Shown: positions 39,929 through 51,405 of the stretch, in pieces
Layout of the letters: each line of letters opens with the position of its first letter
Position numbering within the stretch: position 1 is the stretch's first letter
Source: Cichorium intybus
Lineage: Eukaryota > Streptophyta > Magnoliopsida > Asterales > Asteraceae
Reading direction: 5' to 3'
NCBI GenBank assembly: GCA_023525715.1
Contig: CM042014.1
Coordinates: forward strand, 26,287,404 to 26,351,403
DNA: 64,000 nucleotides
Notes under the pieces: generated by a model
What the model saw: only the letters and a program-made list of their open reading frames with translations
What the model was told of the DNA's origin: nothing
Database searches by the model: none
Program-made: the position numbers and the translations under genes

Positions 39929-41046
39929 TTGACTATAGGGAATTAGGTTAATTGCCTTGACCTAGTCTATAGCCTCTAGGGTCCTCTCGTATGCTAGTTT
40001 ATAAAATGCACACACAACTGCATGCAATTCGCACTTAGAAAATTCTAGGAATACCTTTGTGTGCTAATTGCTCCCTTATGTGCTTACGTATTACTCATGA
40101 CACTTATATGTGTGCATACACTTGTAAATTTTCTCTTCTTTCTATGAAAATCACACACATACTCAAGTGGTTTCAAAAAAAAAAATTTATACATATATAA
40201 TCCTTAGAACTCATAGGAAATTCCAAGTCATCCACTCTAGTTGGGTAGGATCATAGTAATGGACGCGTAGTAACTGGAAGGGGGAGGTGCCGGTAGCCCG
40301 AAAGTCCTGACTAGGTAAGCATTCGTATACATCCCAATCAACCGAGGGACCAGTTTGCTTACCTGGGGACCAAAGGCGAGAGTTCCCAAACCTATAGGCC
40401 AAAGCGCGTCATTCACATTACTTTTGAGCCATCAAAATACCCCGACCTTATCAAACGTATCCGAAAGGATACACTCTAAAATGGCCAACTCATTGGACTA
40501 TTAAGTTCCCTAATGGTCCTAGAAGTGGGAAAACATGTGAAAACTTAGTATTATGGGGGTCCATGCAAATGCTACATGATTCACATTTAATACCCATGGA
40601 AAGCCCAGAAGGTGCCCAATACAATGATATTTTTATAAAGTATAAGTACAAGTACATGCATACTAGAACAGTGTCATAACCAAAACAATACAAGAGTAAT
40701 AAGATGAGTTGAACACTACGAGTAGGCCTAGATAGTTATGTAATCATATCTAGGATAAATATAGCCTGATCAACTCTATTGGTCCAAGGTATGACTAACA
40801 TGTGTTTAGGAATAATTGTAGTGAACAACTAGTCAAAAAAAATTATCAATAACTATATACAAATAAACTCTAAAACATAATACAAATCTAAAATACTATA
40901 GGAGTATTTTATAATACTATAGAACCATACATCTAGACATTTTATGTACATGTTATACCCCTACCCTTACACGGTCGATAATATCTGACCAATAACTATT
41001 ATCGAAAACCTACAATCATTCCATCTTTAATCTCAATAGCACAAGA
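39929..41046 (+). other. Untranslated leader of the retrotransposon
   Basis: About 1.1 kb without a convincing frame between the primer site and the gag start. It presumably holds packaging signals, which cannot be recognised from sequence. Confidence 0.5.
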
Positions 41047-41225
41047 ATGCCACCTTGTCAAAGTAACCAACATACCATCACACCATCAACAGATCGACCG
41101 ATGACTCCACTGGTGGACACCGTTATATTTCATGTCGTTGTGGCAGCCGCCATGACAAACATTAGCATTAATGGCATAAACGGAAACAGGAACGGTACCA
41201 ACGGTTTCATTAGACTAATGTTGGA
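41047..41225 (+). pseudogene. gag start, truncated
   Basis: ATG at 41047 opens a frame beginning MPPCQSNQ, followed by PMTPLVDTVIFHVVVAAAM and an Asn/Gly-rich stretch. This is the usual start of Tekay/Del-type gag proteins. The similarity fades near 41225, where the captured sequence begins, so nearly all of gag is missing. Confidence 0.55.
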
Positions 41226-41227
41226 AT

Positions 41228-42598
41228 TCAATCTGAATGCCGAAAACAGGCTATCTCACCTGTTAAGTCTTCTGTTTTCTCTTCACTTATGATCTTGAGA
41301 AAGTCAGGGTTAAAACCACTCATATCAGAATTAGAAGGTACTTGACTTGGACCTTCCTGAAGAATAGGAATGGTCATACCTTCTATCATAGGATGTGAAA
41401 TTTCATCATTTACATTCTCAAGTAAATCAAGATTCATATATTCCTGATCTAAGAAACTCCAATCTTCATCAAAAAGTACTTGACTTGGACCTTCCTGAAG
41501 AATAGGAATAACCATACTTTCTATTATAGGATGTGAGCCTTCATCATTTACAGGCCCAAGTAAATCAACATCTATAGCAGAACCAGATGGCAAAGATTGC
41601 TGCTGTGCATGGGTCCCTGATGAAGTTTCCTCCATCTCCTCGGCCTTTCGTTTCCTGTAAACATCTCTAAAGACAGCTTGCCTAAATTTCTTTGTGGTAT
41701 CAGTCATCTTCGAACTGGAACCCTCGAATATTGCTTTTTTCTCATTTTCTATACCAAGTATTACGTCTGCTTCATTAGCAATATTATTCAATTCCTGTTA
41801 CATAAATACCTTCAGTCAATACAATCTCATGGTACTAAAATTAAAAAAAAAAAAAAAAAAAAACAAATTGCAATTTTTAACCTGAGTATTGTTAATAAGA
41901 GTTTCTAGACTCTTAAGCTGTCTTCGAGGCCATTTTGGTATGCCTAACTCCCTACAACGAATCTTCAACTGGGTTGATCCAATGTTGAGTTCCGTTGCAG
42001 CTTCCAAAAGGGGCTTGTTAAAGTGCCGAGCTATTGCTTCCTTACTTAATGGCTGTCTCGAACCACTTCCACTGCCAACTACTGTCGTTCTTGGACTCAA
42101 AGAATCAAATCCGGTTGTGCTATTGTCATTCTGGATCAATTGAGCATGATCCTGACCAAAGATAAACTTTGGTGCAATAACATTAGTATCTGACGTCGGC
42201 AGTAACTGTTGATTTTCAGCTATGAACCCAGGGTTTTGAAATCCCTCTAGATTTCTTTGAATCATCTGAAGGTGATTCTGGTATCGAAAACCTCCCTCAA
42301 ACTCAGGATTCATTCCAACACTGTCGTTATGAATCACCTGTAGTTGATTGTCATTCTGTATGCTAGCCATGAATCCTTGATTCATGGGGATAATCTCTCT
42401 GTTCGTTAAGTGCTCGTCCATGAATGGATTGTAATCCGTTAAACTATCCATTAGTGGATCTAAAAAAAAAACAAATGTTAGATGATAAAAACCAAACTGG
42501 CATAAAAGTACTAAAATTCAACCTGGAAGTAAGTTTTGAGATTGCTCATAAGCAAAGCCCAAAGATGAAGGCCCTAGATCTTCTGAGATTATATTCAT
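41228..42598 (-). CDS. RWP-RK (RKD-type) transcription factor inside an LTR retrotransposon
   Basis: Three exons on the minus strand, opposite to the retroelement: 42523-42598, 41882-42459 and 41228-41794. Borders are GT-AG and the frame is continuous, giving 406 residues from ATG at 42598 (MNIISEDLG). The RWP-RK DNA-binding domain closes exon 2: QPLSKEAIARHFNKPLLEAA, then LKIRCRELGIP and KWPRRQLKSL. The name-giving RWP.RK reads KWPRRQ here, so two key positions differ. RKD proteins regulate egg-cell and embryo programmes. The N-terminal third repeats Gln/Asn-rich words. The C-terminus has two copies of a unit of about 35 residues (DLLGPVNDEGSHP and DLLENVNDEISHP, each ending ILQEGPSQV). A consensus splice donor (ACAG|GTGAGA) lies 35-40 bp before the stop, so the original gene may have continued and been cut by the capture. 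Expression is unknown. Confidence 0.8.
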
Positions 42599-42601
42599 CG
42601 G

Positions 42602-43150
42602 AGGAAAACGAAAAGACTTTTAAAAAAACATTTCGATTACCCTAGGTGCTATTTTTTCAACATTAACTGTTTAACTTGATAAGGACAGGAAAACGAAAAG
42701 ACTTTTAAAAACCTTTCGATTACCCTAGGTGCTATTTTTTCAACATTAACTGCTTAACTTGATAAGGACAGGAAAAACGAAAAGACTTTTAAAAAAACCT
42801 TTCGATTATCCTAGGTGCTATTTTTTCAACATTAACTGTTTAACTTGATAAGGACAGGAAAACGAAAAGACTTTTAAAAAACTTTCGATTACCCTAGGTG
42901 CTATTTTTTCAACATTAACTGCTTAACTTGATAAGGACAGGAAAAAACGAAAAAACTTTTAAAAAAAAACCTTTCGATTACCCTAGGTGCTATTTTTTCA
43001 ACATTAACTGCTTAACTTGATAAGGACAGGAAAAACGAAAAGACTTTTAAAAAAAAACCCTATCGATTACCCTAGGTGCTATTTTTTCAACATTAACTGC
43101 TTAACTCCGATAAGGACAGGGAAAACGAAAAGACTCTTTATAAAAAAAAA
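42602..43150. repeat. Tandem repeat, 83-90-bp unit, six to seven copies
   Basis: Units start near 42602, 42687, 42770, 42856, 42939, 43028 and 43118. Each has AGGAAAACGAAAAGACTTTT, then CGATTACCCTAGGTGC, then TTTTTTCAACATTAACTG, and TTAACTTGATAAGGAC. Differences are mostly A-run lengths. The array ends four bases upstream of the RWP-RK start codon, so it occupies that gene's leader/promoter position. Confidence 0.95.
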
Positions 43151-43316
43151 TTTATATCTCCTGAAAGTGGAAATAATTCAAAGAACATTTAATTAAATAA
43201 TATCATAATAATGGATTAGAACCTACTCACCTGGCGTATATACAGCTCGTGGTCCACCTGTATCTTGCATATTTTATTTCCTCTTATGCGTATCAGCTAT
43301 AAAATGACATTACAAA

Positions 43317-43375
43317 CATACATACATATACATACATACATACACAGACATACATACATATATACATACATACAG
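43317..43375. repeat. (CATA)n microsatellite at the capture junction
   Basis: CATA units with CAGA and TATA variants, ending where the integrase reading frame starts. Confidence 0.9.
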
Positions 43376-44183
43376 TACCGCCTATCATCCTCAGACCGTT
43401 GGTCAATCTGAGAGGACAATTCAAACACTCGAATATATATTGAGGTCGTGTGTCTTAGATTTCGGAGGAAACTGGGACTCTCATTTACCGTTGGTGGAAT
43501 TTTCCTATAATAACAGTTATCATTCTAGCATCGGGATGCCACCATTTGAGGCATTGTATGGCCGTAAATGCCGATCTCCTATTTGCTGGCATGAAATTGG
43601 TGAGTCTCACGTAATTCGCTCAACAGTGGATTCTCCAATCGTTGGTCCTGAGCTTATCCAGGAAACAACCGACAAAATCACTCAGATTCGCAATAACCTT
43701 CTCACAGCTCGTAGCCGAAAAAAGTGTTATGCCGACAAGCGACGCAAACCGCTTGAATTTACCGTGGGTGACATGGTCATGTTAAAAGTGTCCCCATGGA
43801 AAGGTGGGGTTCGATTTGGACGCAAGGGTAATTTGGCACCACGCTACGTAGGCCCGTTTAAGATCCTGAAAAGGATCGGACCAGTAGCCTATGAGTTGGA
43901 TCTACCAACAGAGCTTCAGAAAGTTCACCCACTATTTCATATAGCTAACCTCAAAAAGTGTTTAGCAGACGAGAACCTTCATGTTCCTCTCGAGGATATC
44001 CAAATTGACGAGACAATGCAATTTATCGAGAAACCCTTGGAAATTGCCGACCGGAAGGAAAAGCAACTCAAAAGAAGTCGCATTCCCCTGGTCAAGGTCA
44101 GGTGGCAGTCGGCACGTGGACCCGAGTATACATGGGAGCGTGAGGATCATATGCGTACCAAATACCCGCATCTTTTCTCTTAA
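43376..44183 (+). pseudogene. pol 3' end: integrase C-terminus and chromodomain
   Basis: The frame is open from about 43376. It begins in the integrase core at TAYHPQT.GQSERTIQTLE, which includes the last catalytic Glu, and continues through the GPY/F module (APRYVGPFKILKRIGPVAYE). It ends in a chromodomain (KVRWQSARGPEYTWEREDHM) typical of plant chromoviruses (Tekay/Del). The first part of integrase and all upstream enzymes are missing, and there is no start for this frame, so it is a fragment. It is free of stops, in keeping with a young element. Confidence 0.88.
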
Positions 44184-44218
44184 GGTTCTTTCTTATTAAA
44201 TTTCGGGACGAAATTTCC

Positions 44219-44233
44219 TAAAGTAGGGGAGGC
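44219..44233 (+). other. Polypurine tract
   Basis: AAGTAGGGGAGGC immediately before the 3' LTR; the expected plus-strand primer. Confidence 0.8.
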
Positions 44234-46916
44234 TGTGACATCCGCCTAAAATGGATTCGGGTCAACCCAACCCAATTGGAAATCTAATAAACCCTAATCG
44301 AGATTACTTGACGCTAATAGGATCAAAACTCATACACTACGTTATAAATTGATGTTAATAGCAATATAGCATAGTATAATGTTATAACTATAATCAAATT
44401 AAATTATGATACCATATTATAATCAAATAAAAGTATAATTCTCTAATTAAATTAAAAGAATCAAACTTGAATGCTATAATTAAACTTCAAATCAAAGTAG
44501 ATTGTTATAATCAAATAATAACCTATTTTTTTTATAAAACTCTATTTTTATAAACACTACATTAAATTTTATAAAACTCTTAAGATGCTTGTGCTAGTGG
44601 AAAATTATGAAGACCACCAAAAGTCTAAAGATATTCCCATGGTCTCCCACTCACACCTCCCATCATCTTTCCTTTCCTTTTCCTCTCACCACATTATTCT
44701 CATCACCACTCAAACCCTCTCTATTCTTTCTCTCACTCTCAATCTCGAAATTTCTCCAAGAAAGCTTCATTTTCCAGCCAAGAACAATCCCTCATACTCA
44801 AATCTTCATCCCTCTTGAAGCATTCCTCAAGGTATGTTGTTAAAAGTTTCAAATTCATACATGAAACAAATTAAATCCACCAAAATATCTAAAACTCATT
44901 TTATGTATAAACCTGATTTTTCTCAGAATCCCATGAATAAAATAAGAGTTTCTGGAAATTTTCAGAAATTAACTCATTTTTATCGAATTATTATAATTAT
45001 TGCACTAAAATAGGGCAATAATTCATATAAAATACTTTTTCTGTTCAATAAATTCTGAGAATTTTATGGGATGACCCATAAACTGAGAAAACATAATTTA
45101 TGAAGTTTCATGCATTTATATTACAGTTTTATGGTTATTTTGTATTTTATTTTGTTGAAGCTAAATAAATAGAAAAATATAGTTATGTATGTCAAAAACA
45201 CGATTTTATATTTTTCGCACCTTAATAACATTATAAAGACCCCATGCAAAAATTTACAGATTTTTGTAAGAATGTGTTCTTATTTTTCCAAATTTAATGA
45301 TTGTTTAATGGGTTAAATTGTTAATAAATAGCTATACAAGTCCGAAAATTATAAACCCTTGTCACAATATCATATATGACATATTAATCATAGATAAAAA
45401 GTTTAATGAATTTTCCTTAATAGTTTACTATTATTTATGATTTTATTGATTAGTTAATAATGAAAAACATAATAAATACTTCCCATTGTCCAAAATATCC
45501 ATAATATTTACCGTAGGCTCAATATAATGTTATAAAACTATGGTTAATTTTCCAGAATTTTTGGGAATCATTTATTATTTTTCCCGAAATTTGTTGTGGT
45601 TTAATTATTAAAATACTAAATAAATACTAAAGCAGTTAAGAAAAATATGAAAATTTTACAGTAATTACTATTTTATGAAATAATGATTTTCTGATAATTT
45701 CAGAATGTTTCATTACGGTTTAGTATTTAAAACCATTTTCCTAAATATCTAAGCATGTAAAAAATGCATTTTTAATGATTATTTCATATAAATAATTGTT
45801 TATAATATATAAAATCTGTAAATACTTATAATTTGACTAGTTATAATTTTAATAAGAAATTATTAAAATCTTGCCTAAAGTGAAAATATAAATTAATTAA
45901 GCAAAGTAATTAATTCAATTTAAAATTCATTTAACATATGAATACATTAATATTCAAAACAAAATTTGGATTATTGTTAATTCATCTAATATAAAAATAT
46001 ATGTCTAATTATTTTTATTAATATTATATTCCCGTTTATCGATTCCTAAGCCAAAACTATTAATTATATTAGGTTCTACGTCATTTTGACCCGAGCCGTC
46101 TTTCGTACGACACGCGTATTCCGTTTGGACTAAAGTGAGTAATCTACCCCATATTTTATAATTTTCAATACTTTTGGGGTGTATCATGTGGTTCTAATAT
46201 GTTTTCAACTTCATTTTATTATTTTATCACAATTGAGACATTGTTGGGACATTTATACTTGAATCATTATTTGTATAATTATTGTTTGTTTACGCTACAT
46301 GTACTTGTAGTGCATTATCATTTTTAGTCTAATCTCCATGACTATGCCCGTATTCTTGAGGTACGTTATGGACAATAATAGCGCTATTGGGTTGACCACC
46401 CCGCCTTGGGACGCTAAGGTGATTGATTGCACGTGGTTGAGTGTGTATGATGATTAGATGCTCCATCCTATATGTATACATATATATGTATATATAGGGT
46501 GAGGACTTATTGTTGTTGTTATCATTTGTTAATCAATTTTTGATTTATAAACTGTTATCTCAATAACACTTGCTTGTCAACTTCAAAAGAAAACAAATTT
46601 CAAATTATTCAAACTCACAATTTTCTTTAATAAAACTAGATTACTCACCAACTCTCGTAGTTGACCTGTTTTTACCCATGATGCAGATTTGAAGAATGAA
46701 GTTGATGAAAAGTAGGGTATACCTTAGAAACCCACAAGACTATTTAAATTTGATGTAATAAATGTTGTTTGTATTTGAATTTGTATTTGTATGTTGTGGA
46801 TCTTGTTTGCCTACTTAGTACTTAATTGAATCTAATCATATTATAACATAGTTGTCATGAGACTTTGAATAATATATCACGCCTTGATCGATTCCGCCAA
46901 GGATCGGGTTGTGACA
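44234..46916 (+). repeat. 3' LTR
   Basis: TGTGACATCCGCC to GGGTTGTGACA. It differs from the 5' LTR at about seven bases, including GGTCTCCC for GGCCTCCC, GACCCGAG for GACCTGAG, and one additional T near 44530. Confidence 0.95.
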
Positions 46917-46921
46917 CCCAC

Positions 46922-48719
46922 CATATATACCTAAGAGAGTAAGAGCACCCTTTAATCCTTACATTAACATTTTTATTAACAATTTTGTCCATCCTTAACA
47001 AAAAAAACATTAATCCTCTATTAAAATTGGTGAATTATTTCTAAAGTTTTTGGCTCCTAATTAACATCATCAAGAATATATCATCAATTTACTTCAAAGC
47101 TAGTTTCCTCCATTCATAAGTTGTTTTAGTGTCCCTGTCATGTTGGCTATTAGGCTAAATTATTATGTGATTGCCAATGGAAGTAAGGTTTGTTTTCCTC
47201 TTTCCCGTGTCTGATAAGTATTGAAGTTTTTAGATTTATAAGCTTGTTTTGGAGATTTAAAAAATTAAATCATATGAACAGTTTCCTTTAATTATTTTTA
47301 AAAGTTTTAATTAACCTAAATGCAATATGACTCTATTGTGGTCTTCCAACATATGCCATATCATCAATAGTGGGTATAGGACTAAGGTTACTGATACATA
47401 TAGTATGTACCCATACTTTTTACTAATTAACAATACTATTACATCTATATGACATGGAAAAACTAAATGGAGTAAATATATGTTTCATTATATTTATACA
47501 AACAACCCTGAAACCACATTTCATATATATTGCACACAAATCCTTTTTAAGTTATTACTTCATTTTAAATCTCACTTTCAATAGTTTTTAGTCAAACACT
47601 CAATCAATAACTAGGTTTCTTTCATGAAAAACTTGGAATTCTTTTGTTTGCCATAAGCTTCCTTGGAATGGACCTTAGTTTCCTTGGCTAATTAAGGTAT
47701 TTAAGGTTATTATTGGCTTACGTCAATGACTCCAATAAATGATTTTTAGGGAATTCAAGCAATAAAATATGAATTAGCCTTTTAGTTAGAGATGAAGGAT
47801 TGTAAGTTTTATTTCTTACATGCTTTTCTCGTGTTTTATATATTATTTTATGTTACTTCATATACATAATCATGTATTTCATGATTGTACAAAAGTTTTT
47901 GGCACGGTCTACTATGGGTGCCATGGTTTTATTTTTCAATTGCGATATGCAAGGAGAAGGGCTTGGAAGCTTGTGGATCTATCAACCGATCAAAATTAAT
48001 TCTAAATGATCTATGATTAGATTTTCCCTAAATACATATAGACTTGAGAATTAATATTTAAGCATAAATCTCTCATCTAATAACTAGCCTAAACAGAAAA
48101 AACCTTAATCCTTTATTCCAAATTCATCATTTACTCCAAGATAAGCCCTTCCTTCGTTGACCCATGAGGCATTCCCCTTTTCACTACATCAAGTAATGAA
48201 TAAAACCATGACTAATATTTAAACATCAAGAAATAAGCATTCATTATTGTAATCTATTTAGATACCACATATATTCATCGTGAAACTTACTTTGCAATCT
48301 ATTTAGATACCACATATATTCTTAATGGTCTAAACCATCTAATTCGTAGGATTAAGAATGCAGATAATGCATTTGTAGATAACACAACATTGACACACAC
48401 CTCAAACCCTAAATTCCCCATTTTTGATTCCATCCAAAATTTGACTTTCCAAAAGTTTAAGTTGTCAAATTTCAATAAGATGTATTTTCTGTTACTAGAT
48501 CAAGAATGTCTTCCATTTTCATCATGTGATAATTAAATAATCATTTTCCTTTATACTTTTCCTTGTTTTCTAATTGCCAAAACATGTAAGATTTACCCAA
48601 TTTATATTTCTTAATAAATTTGACCTTTTTTTTAAAATCAACTCACATTCTTAATTAATCCTGCAATTTAAACTTGAGTAGCCCATCAACGTTGAAAGCC
48701 ATCTTTGGCCTCACCTAAC
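46922..48719. other. No gene seen
   Basis: AT-rich region to the right of the LTR retrotransposon. A short direct repeat (ATTTAGATACCACATATATT near 48255 and 48300) is the only structure noticed. Confidence 0.5.
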
Positions 48720-50590
48720 AACTTTTGTTTCCTCTCCAGCACCTTTGGCTACCTCTTTACTTGTGCCCCTCAATGATTATCCATTCTAGCAACAACTACA
48801 TCACCACTCGCCACCTCCCTATCTATGGTAGCCAATCCACCAACCTACCCAATAACGATCTACTCCTGCCTTGCCATCATAAAACCCGTTCAGAGACTCA
48901 ACTTACACACATTCTCCTTATCCCTCATTCTCAAATCCCACATCCAAAAGCTTAAACACGCATATTGGCAAAAGGCTATATATGATGAATATAGTTCCCT
49001 TGTTAAAAATGGCATGTGGTCTCTTGTGCCCTGACCACCGGGTTGAACATTATCCGATTTATGTGGTTTTTTTAACATAAATTTAATGTTGATGGTCCTA
49101 TTAGCATGTAAAAAGCTCTCTAGTGACCAATGGCGAATGCTAACAACCGAACCTTGATTACGATGAGAAGGTTAGCCTGGTTGTCAATCCCACTACCATC
49201 CAAACCTTTTTCAGCCTTGCCATTTCACGAGCTTTCTTACATTCGAATTCGTTTATATGTGAATGATATCATCCTCATAGTGTCTAACAAGGCTCTACTA
49301 TTGCAACTAATTTCTCACTTTGGCATCGAGTTTTTATGATGCATTTGGGAGCGTTTAACTACTTCCTCAAGATCACAACAACTCGCTCCACCTCCGACAT
49401 GATTCTGTCTCAAAATTTAAATATGCAGTTGGCATTCTCCAGTGAGCAACAATGTAGAATTGCAACCCTTCCAAGACTCTAGTTGACCCCGCCTCCAAAC
49501 TCAATGCTGACAGGAGACCTGCATCCTACCCGTCCCTTTACTGCAATCTTATACGGGCATTACGATATTTGGCATTCCACCAGATATATCTTATACTATT
49601 CAGCAAGTGTGCCCTTGCATGCATGATCCTAAAGAGTCCCGTCTTTATACACTCAAGAGAAACCTATGCTACGTCTGTTATACTCGTAATCATAGTCTTC
49701 AGCTGTACGTATCCCTGTCTATAGCCTTTACAACCTACTCTGATGCAGATTAGGGGTTGCCCCGTTACACACGGATCTACATGTGGTTATTGTGTCTTCC
49801 TTGGGATAAGCTCATACTATGGTCCTCTAAAAGATATCACACTATCTCCAGATCGAGTGTGAAGTCCAAGTATCGAGGTGTGGCAAACAAGATTGCTGAA
49901 ACTGCAGGGCTACACACAGGGCCGGTCCGTTGATATTAAAGGTTGGTCCGTTGATATTAAAGGCCCTGTACGAACGCTGAAAAATGGGCCCCTAAATATA
50001 ACTTTAAAGGCCTACTGCCAAGTGTAAAACATAAAAATGCAGAAAAAGTCAATTCTTGCAGCTCACAAGTTTTGAACCCGCCACATTAGGTTCTATGGTA
50101 CAACGCGCTAACCATCTCATCTATCTGCTTCTTGTGCATCAAATATGCAAATCCAGTAAATATACTAAATGTATACTGTATACATATAAAATTTCGGGCC
50201 CCCAGACGACACGGCCCTGTGCGGTCGCACAGCCGGCACATGCTTAGGGTCGGCCCTGGCTACACAATCGTCAGTGCGAACTTCACTTCGCGACTCATGT
50301 AGCCACCATTGTCGACCACAACAACTTCAACGCCATCTACATGTTAGCAAACCCGGTTCAACACAAGCGGACCAAACACAAAAAGCTCAACATTGACTTT
50401 GTCCAGGATAAAGTAGCGTCGGTCACGTTTGTGTTCTTCATGTTCCGTCCCGATATCAGTATGTTGACATTTTCACCAAAAGGTTATCATCCTCATTGTT
50501 CACATAAAATTTGTACCGGTTTGAGTGTTTGTTCATTTCCTCTTCAAACTTTAGTCGGTTATAGTCACACCCATTAGTTTTGTAGTATGT
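48720..50590 (+). pseudogene. Decayed Ty1/copia polyprotein
   Basis: Plus-strand fragments in several frames follow copia order. YWQKAIYDEYSSLVKNGMWS near 48963-49022 is the start of the reverse transcriptase. YVNDIILIVSN near 49257 is a degraded YVDD box. Near 49735-49900 are YSDAD and WSSKRYHTISRSS, from RNase H. NPVQHKRTKHKKLNIDFVQD near 50350-50410 and a degraded DIFTKG follow. No LTRs were recognised. The RNase H section is split by the hAT MITE at 49917-50258, and the frame makes sense again once the MITE and one target copy are left out. Confidence 0.8.
49917..50258. mobile_element. hAT MITE inserted in the copia remnant (342 bp)
   Basis: Starts CAGGGCCGGTCC and ends GGGTCGGCCCTG (inverted), flanked by a perfect 8-bp duplication GCTACACA (49909-49916 and 50259-50266). 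On the minus strand it carries an A-box-like GATGGTTAGCGCG (50104-50116) and a B-box-like GGGTTCAAAAC (50069-50079), so it also contains a tRNA-like segment. No coding capacity. Confidence 0.93.
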
Positions 50591-51405
50591 TTGGGCCCAT
50601 GTATTGTATCCCGTATATATACATGTGTACAATATTCTATCTTTAATGACTAAGAAAATATATTGACTATTACATTCTTCTTCGGGTGTGTTGCATATTA
50701 TCATCGTGTATAACAATATTCTGATACTTAACATTATTGTCTTTTTACAATTAAAACCTTTCGAAAAAATGTTGCTTTTGGTGCAAACCCGTGTTGCTTG
50801 TGATGGTTAACTAATCTCGAGTTTGGAGCGCACCAATGGACTCAGCCCACTTGAACTAGGCTACATGTGCATTATAAGCAACATCTACATCATAAGCTAC
50901 TTTTCGTAACCTTACAAAGATTGATCATATGATTCTCGTCACTCACTCTATAATCGCGTGGCATCATCTCTCACTCAAAGCTTTAGGCTTTCTTCATCCA
51001 TTGGTTCTTTGGGTTGGTTCACTGCCACCCTTTGGATCTTGCTTTGCTTCCCCAATATATAATGCATACTTTCACTTCCGTTTATCCAAACATATAAACA
51101 CTATGTCCTTTCTTTGTCTCGTGTAATTTTTGTTATATAAAAACCTTTTAGTCCTCAAGGGTTTTGTCTTTTAAAAGATCTCTTCTTGTTAGGTGGGCAT
51201 CTATAAGATTTTAAGGTGGGTGATAAAATTTGATTTTTCTCTTATGCATTATATATGTTCAACACAAAGTTCTTGGGAGAGACCCACCTGTCCTGCTTAA
51301 ATATGAGGGGAAAGGTCATTGCTTTCTGGATTTTCGCTTAATACGAGTGGAGTTTTGATGGATTTTAGAGAAAAAAGATGGGATCCTAAGCATACCCACG
51401 TAAAA
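50591..51405. other. No gene; upstream region of the ATL gene
   Basis: Moderately AT-rich. The last few hundred bases should hold the ATL promoter and 5' leader. An upstream in-frame ATG at 51319 exists but is not preferred (see the ATL entry). Confidence 0.45.

Larger units (their letters stand above)
37230..46916 (+). mobile_element. Young Ty3/gypsy (chromovirus) LTR retrotransposon carrying an RWP-RK gene
   Basis: Complete 9687-bp insertion: two LTRs of 2682 and 2683 bp, both TGTGACA...TGTGACA, flanked by a perfect 5-bp duplication CCCAC (37225-37229 and 46917-46921). A tRNA-Met-type primer site follows the left LTR and a purine tract precedes the right one. By eye the LTRs differ at about seven bases and one T-run length, so the insertion is recent. 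The interior has only the beginning of gag and the last 800 bp of pol; protease, reverse transcriptase and RNase H are absent. Replacing them at about 41226-43375 are a minus-strand transcription-factor gene and a tandem repeat. The matching target duplication and near-identical LTRs argue that the whole chimera moved as one unit, using proteins from a relative. Confidence 0.93.

Noticed and set aside
42602..43150. CRISPR array
   Set aside because: The units are contiguous tandem repeats without unique spacers, in a eukaryotic retrotransposon.
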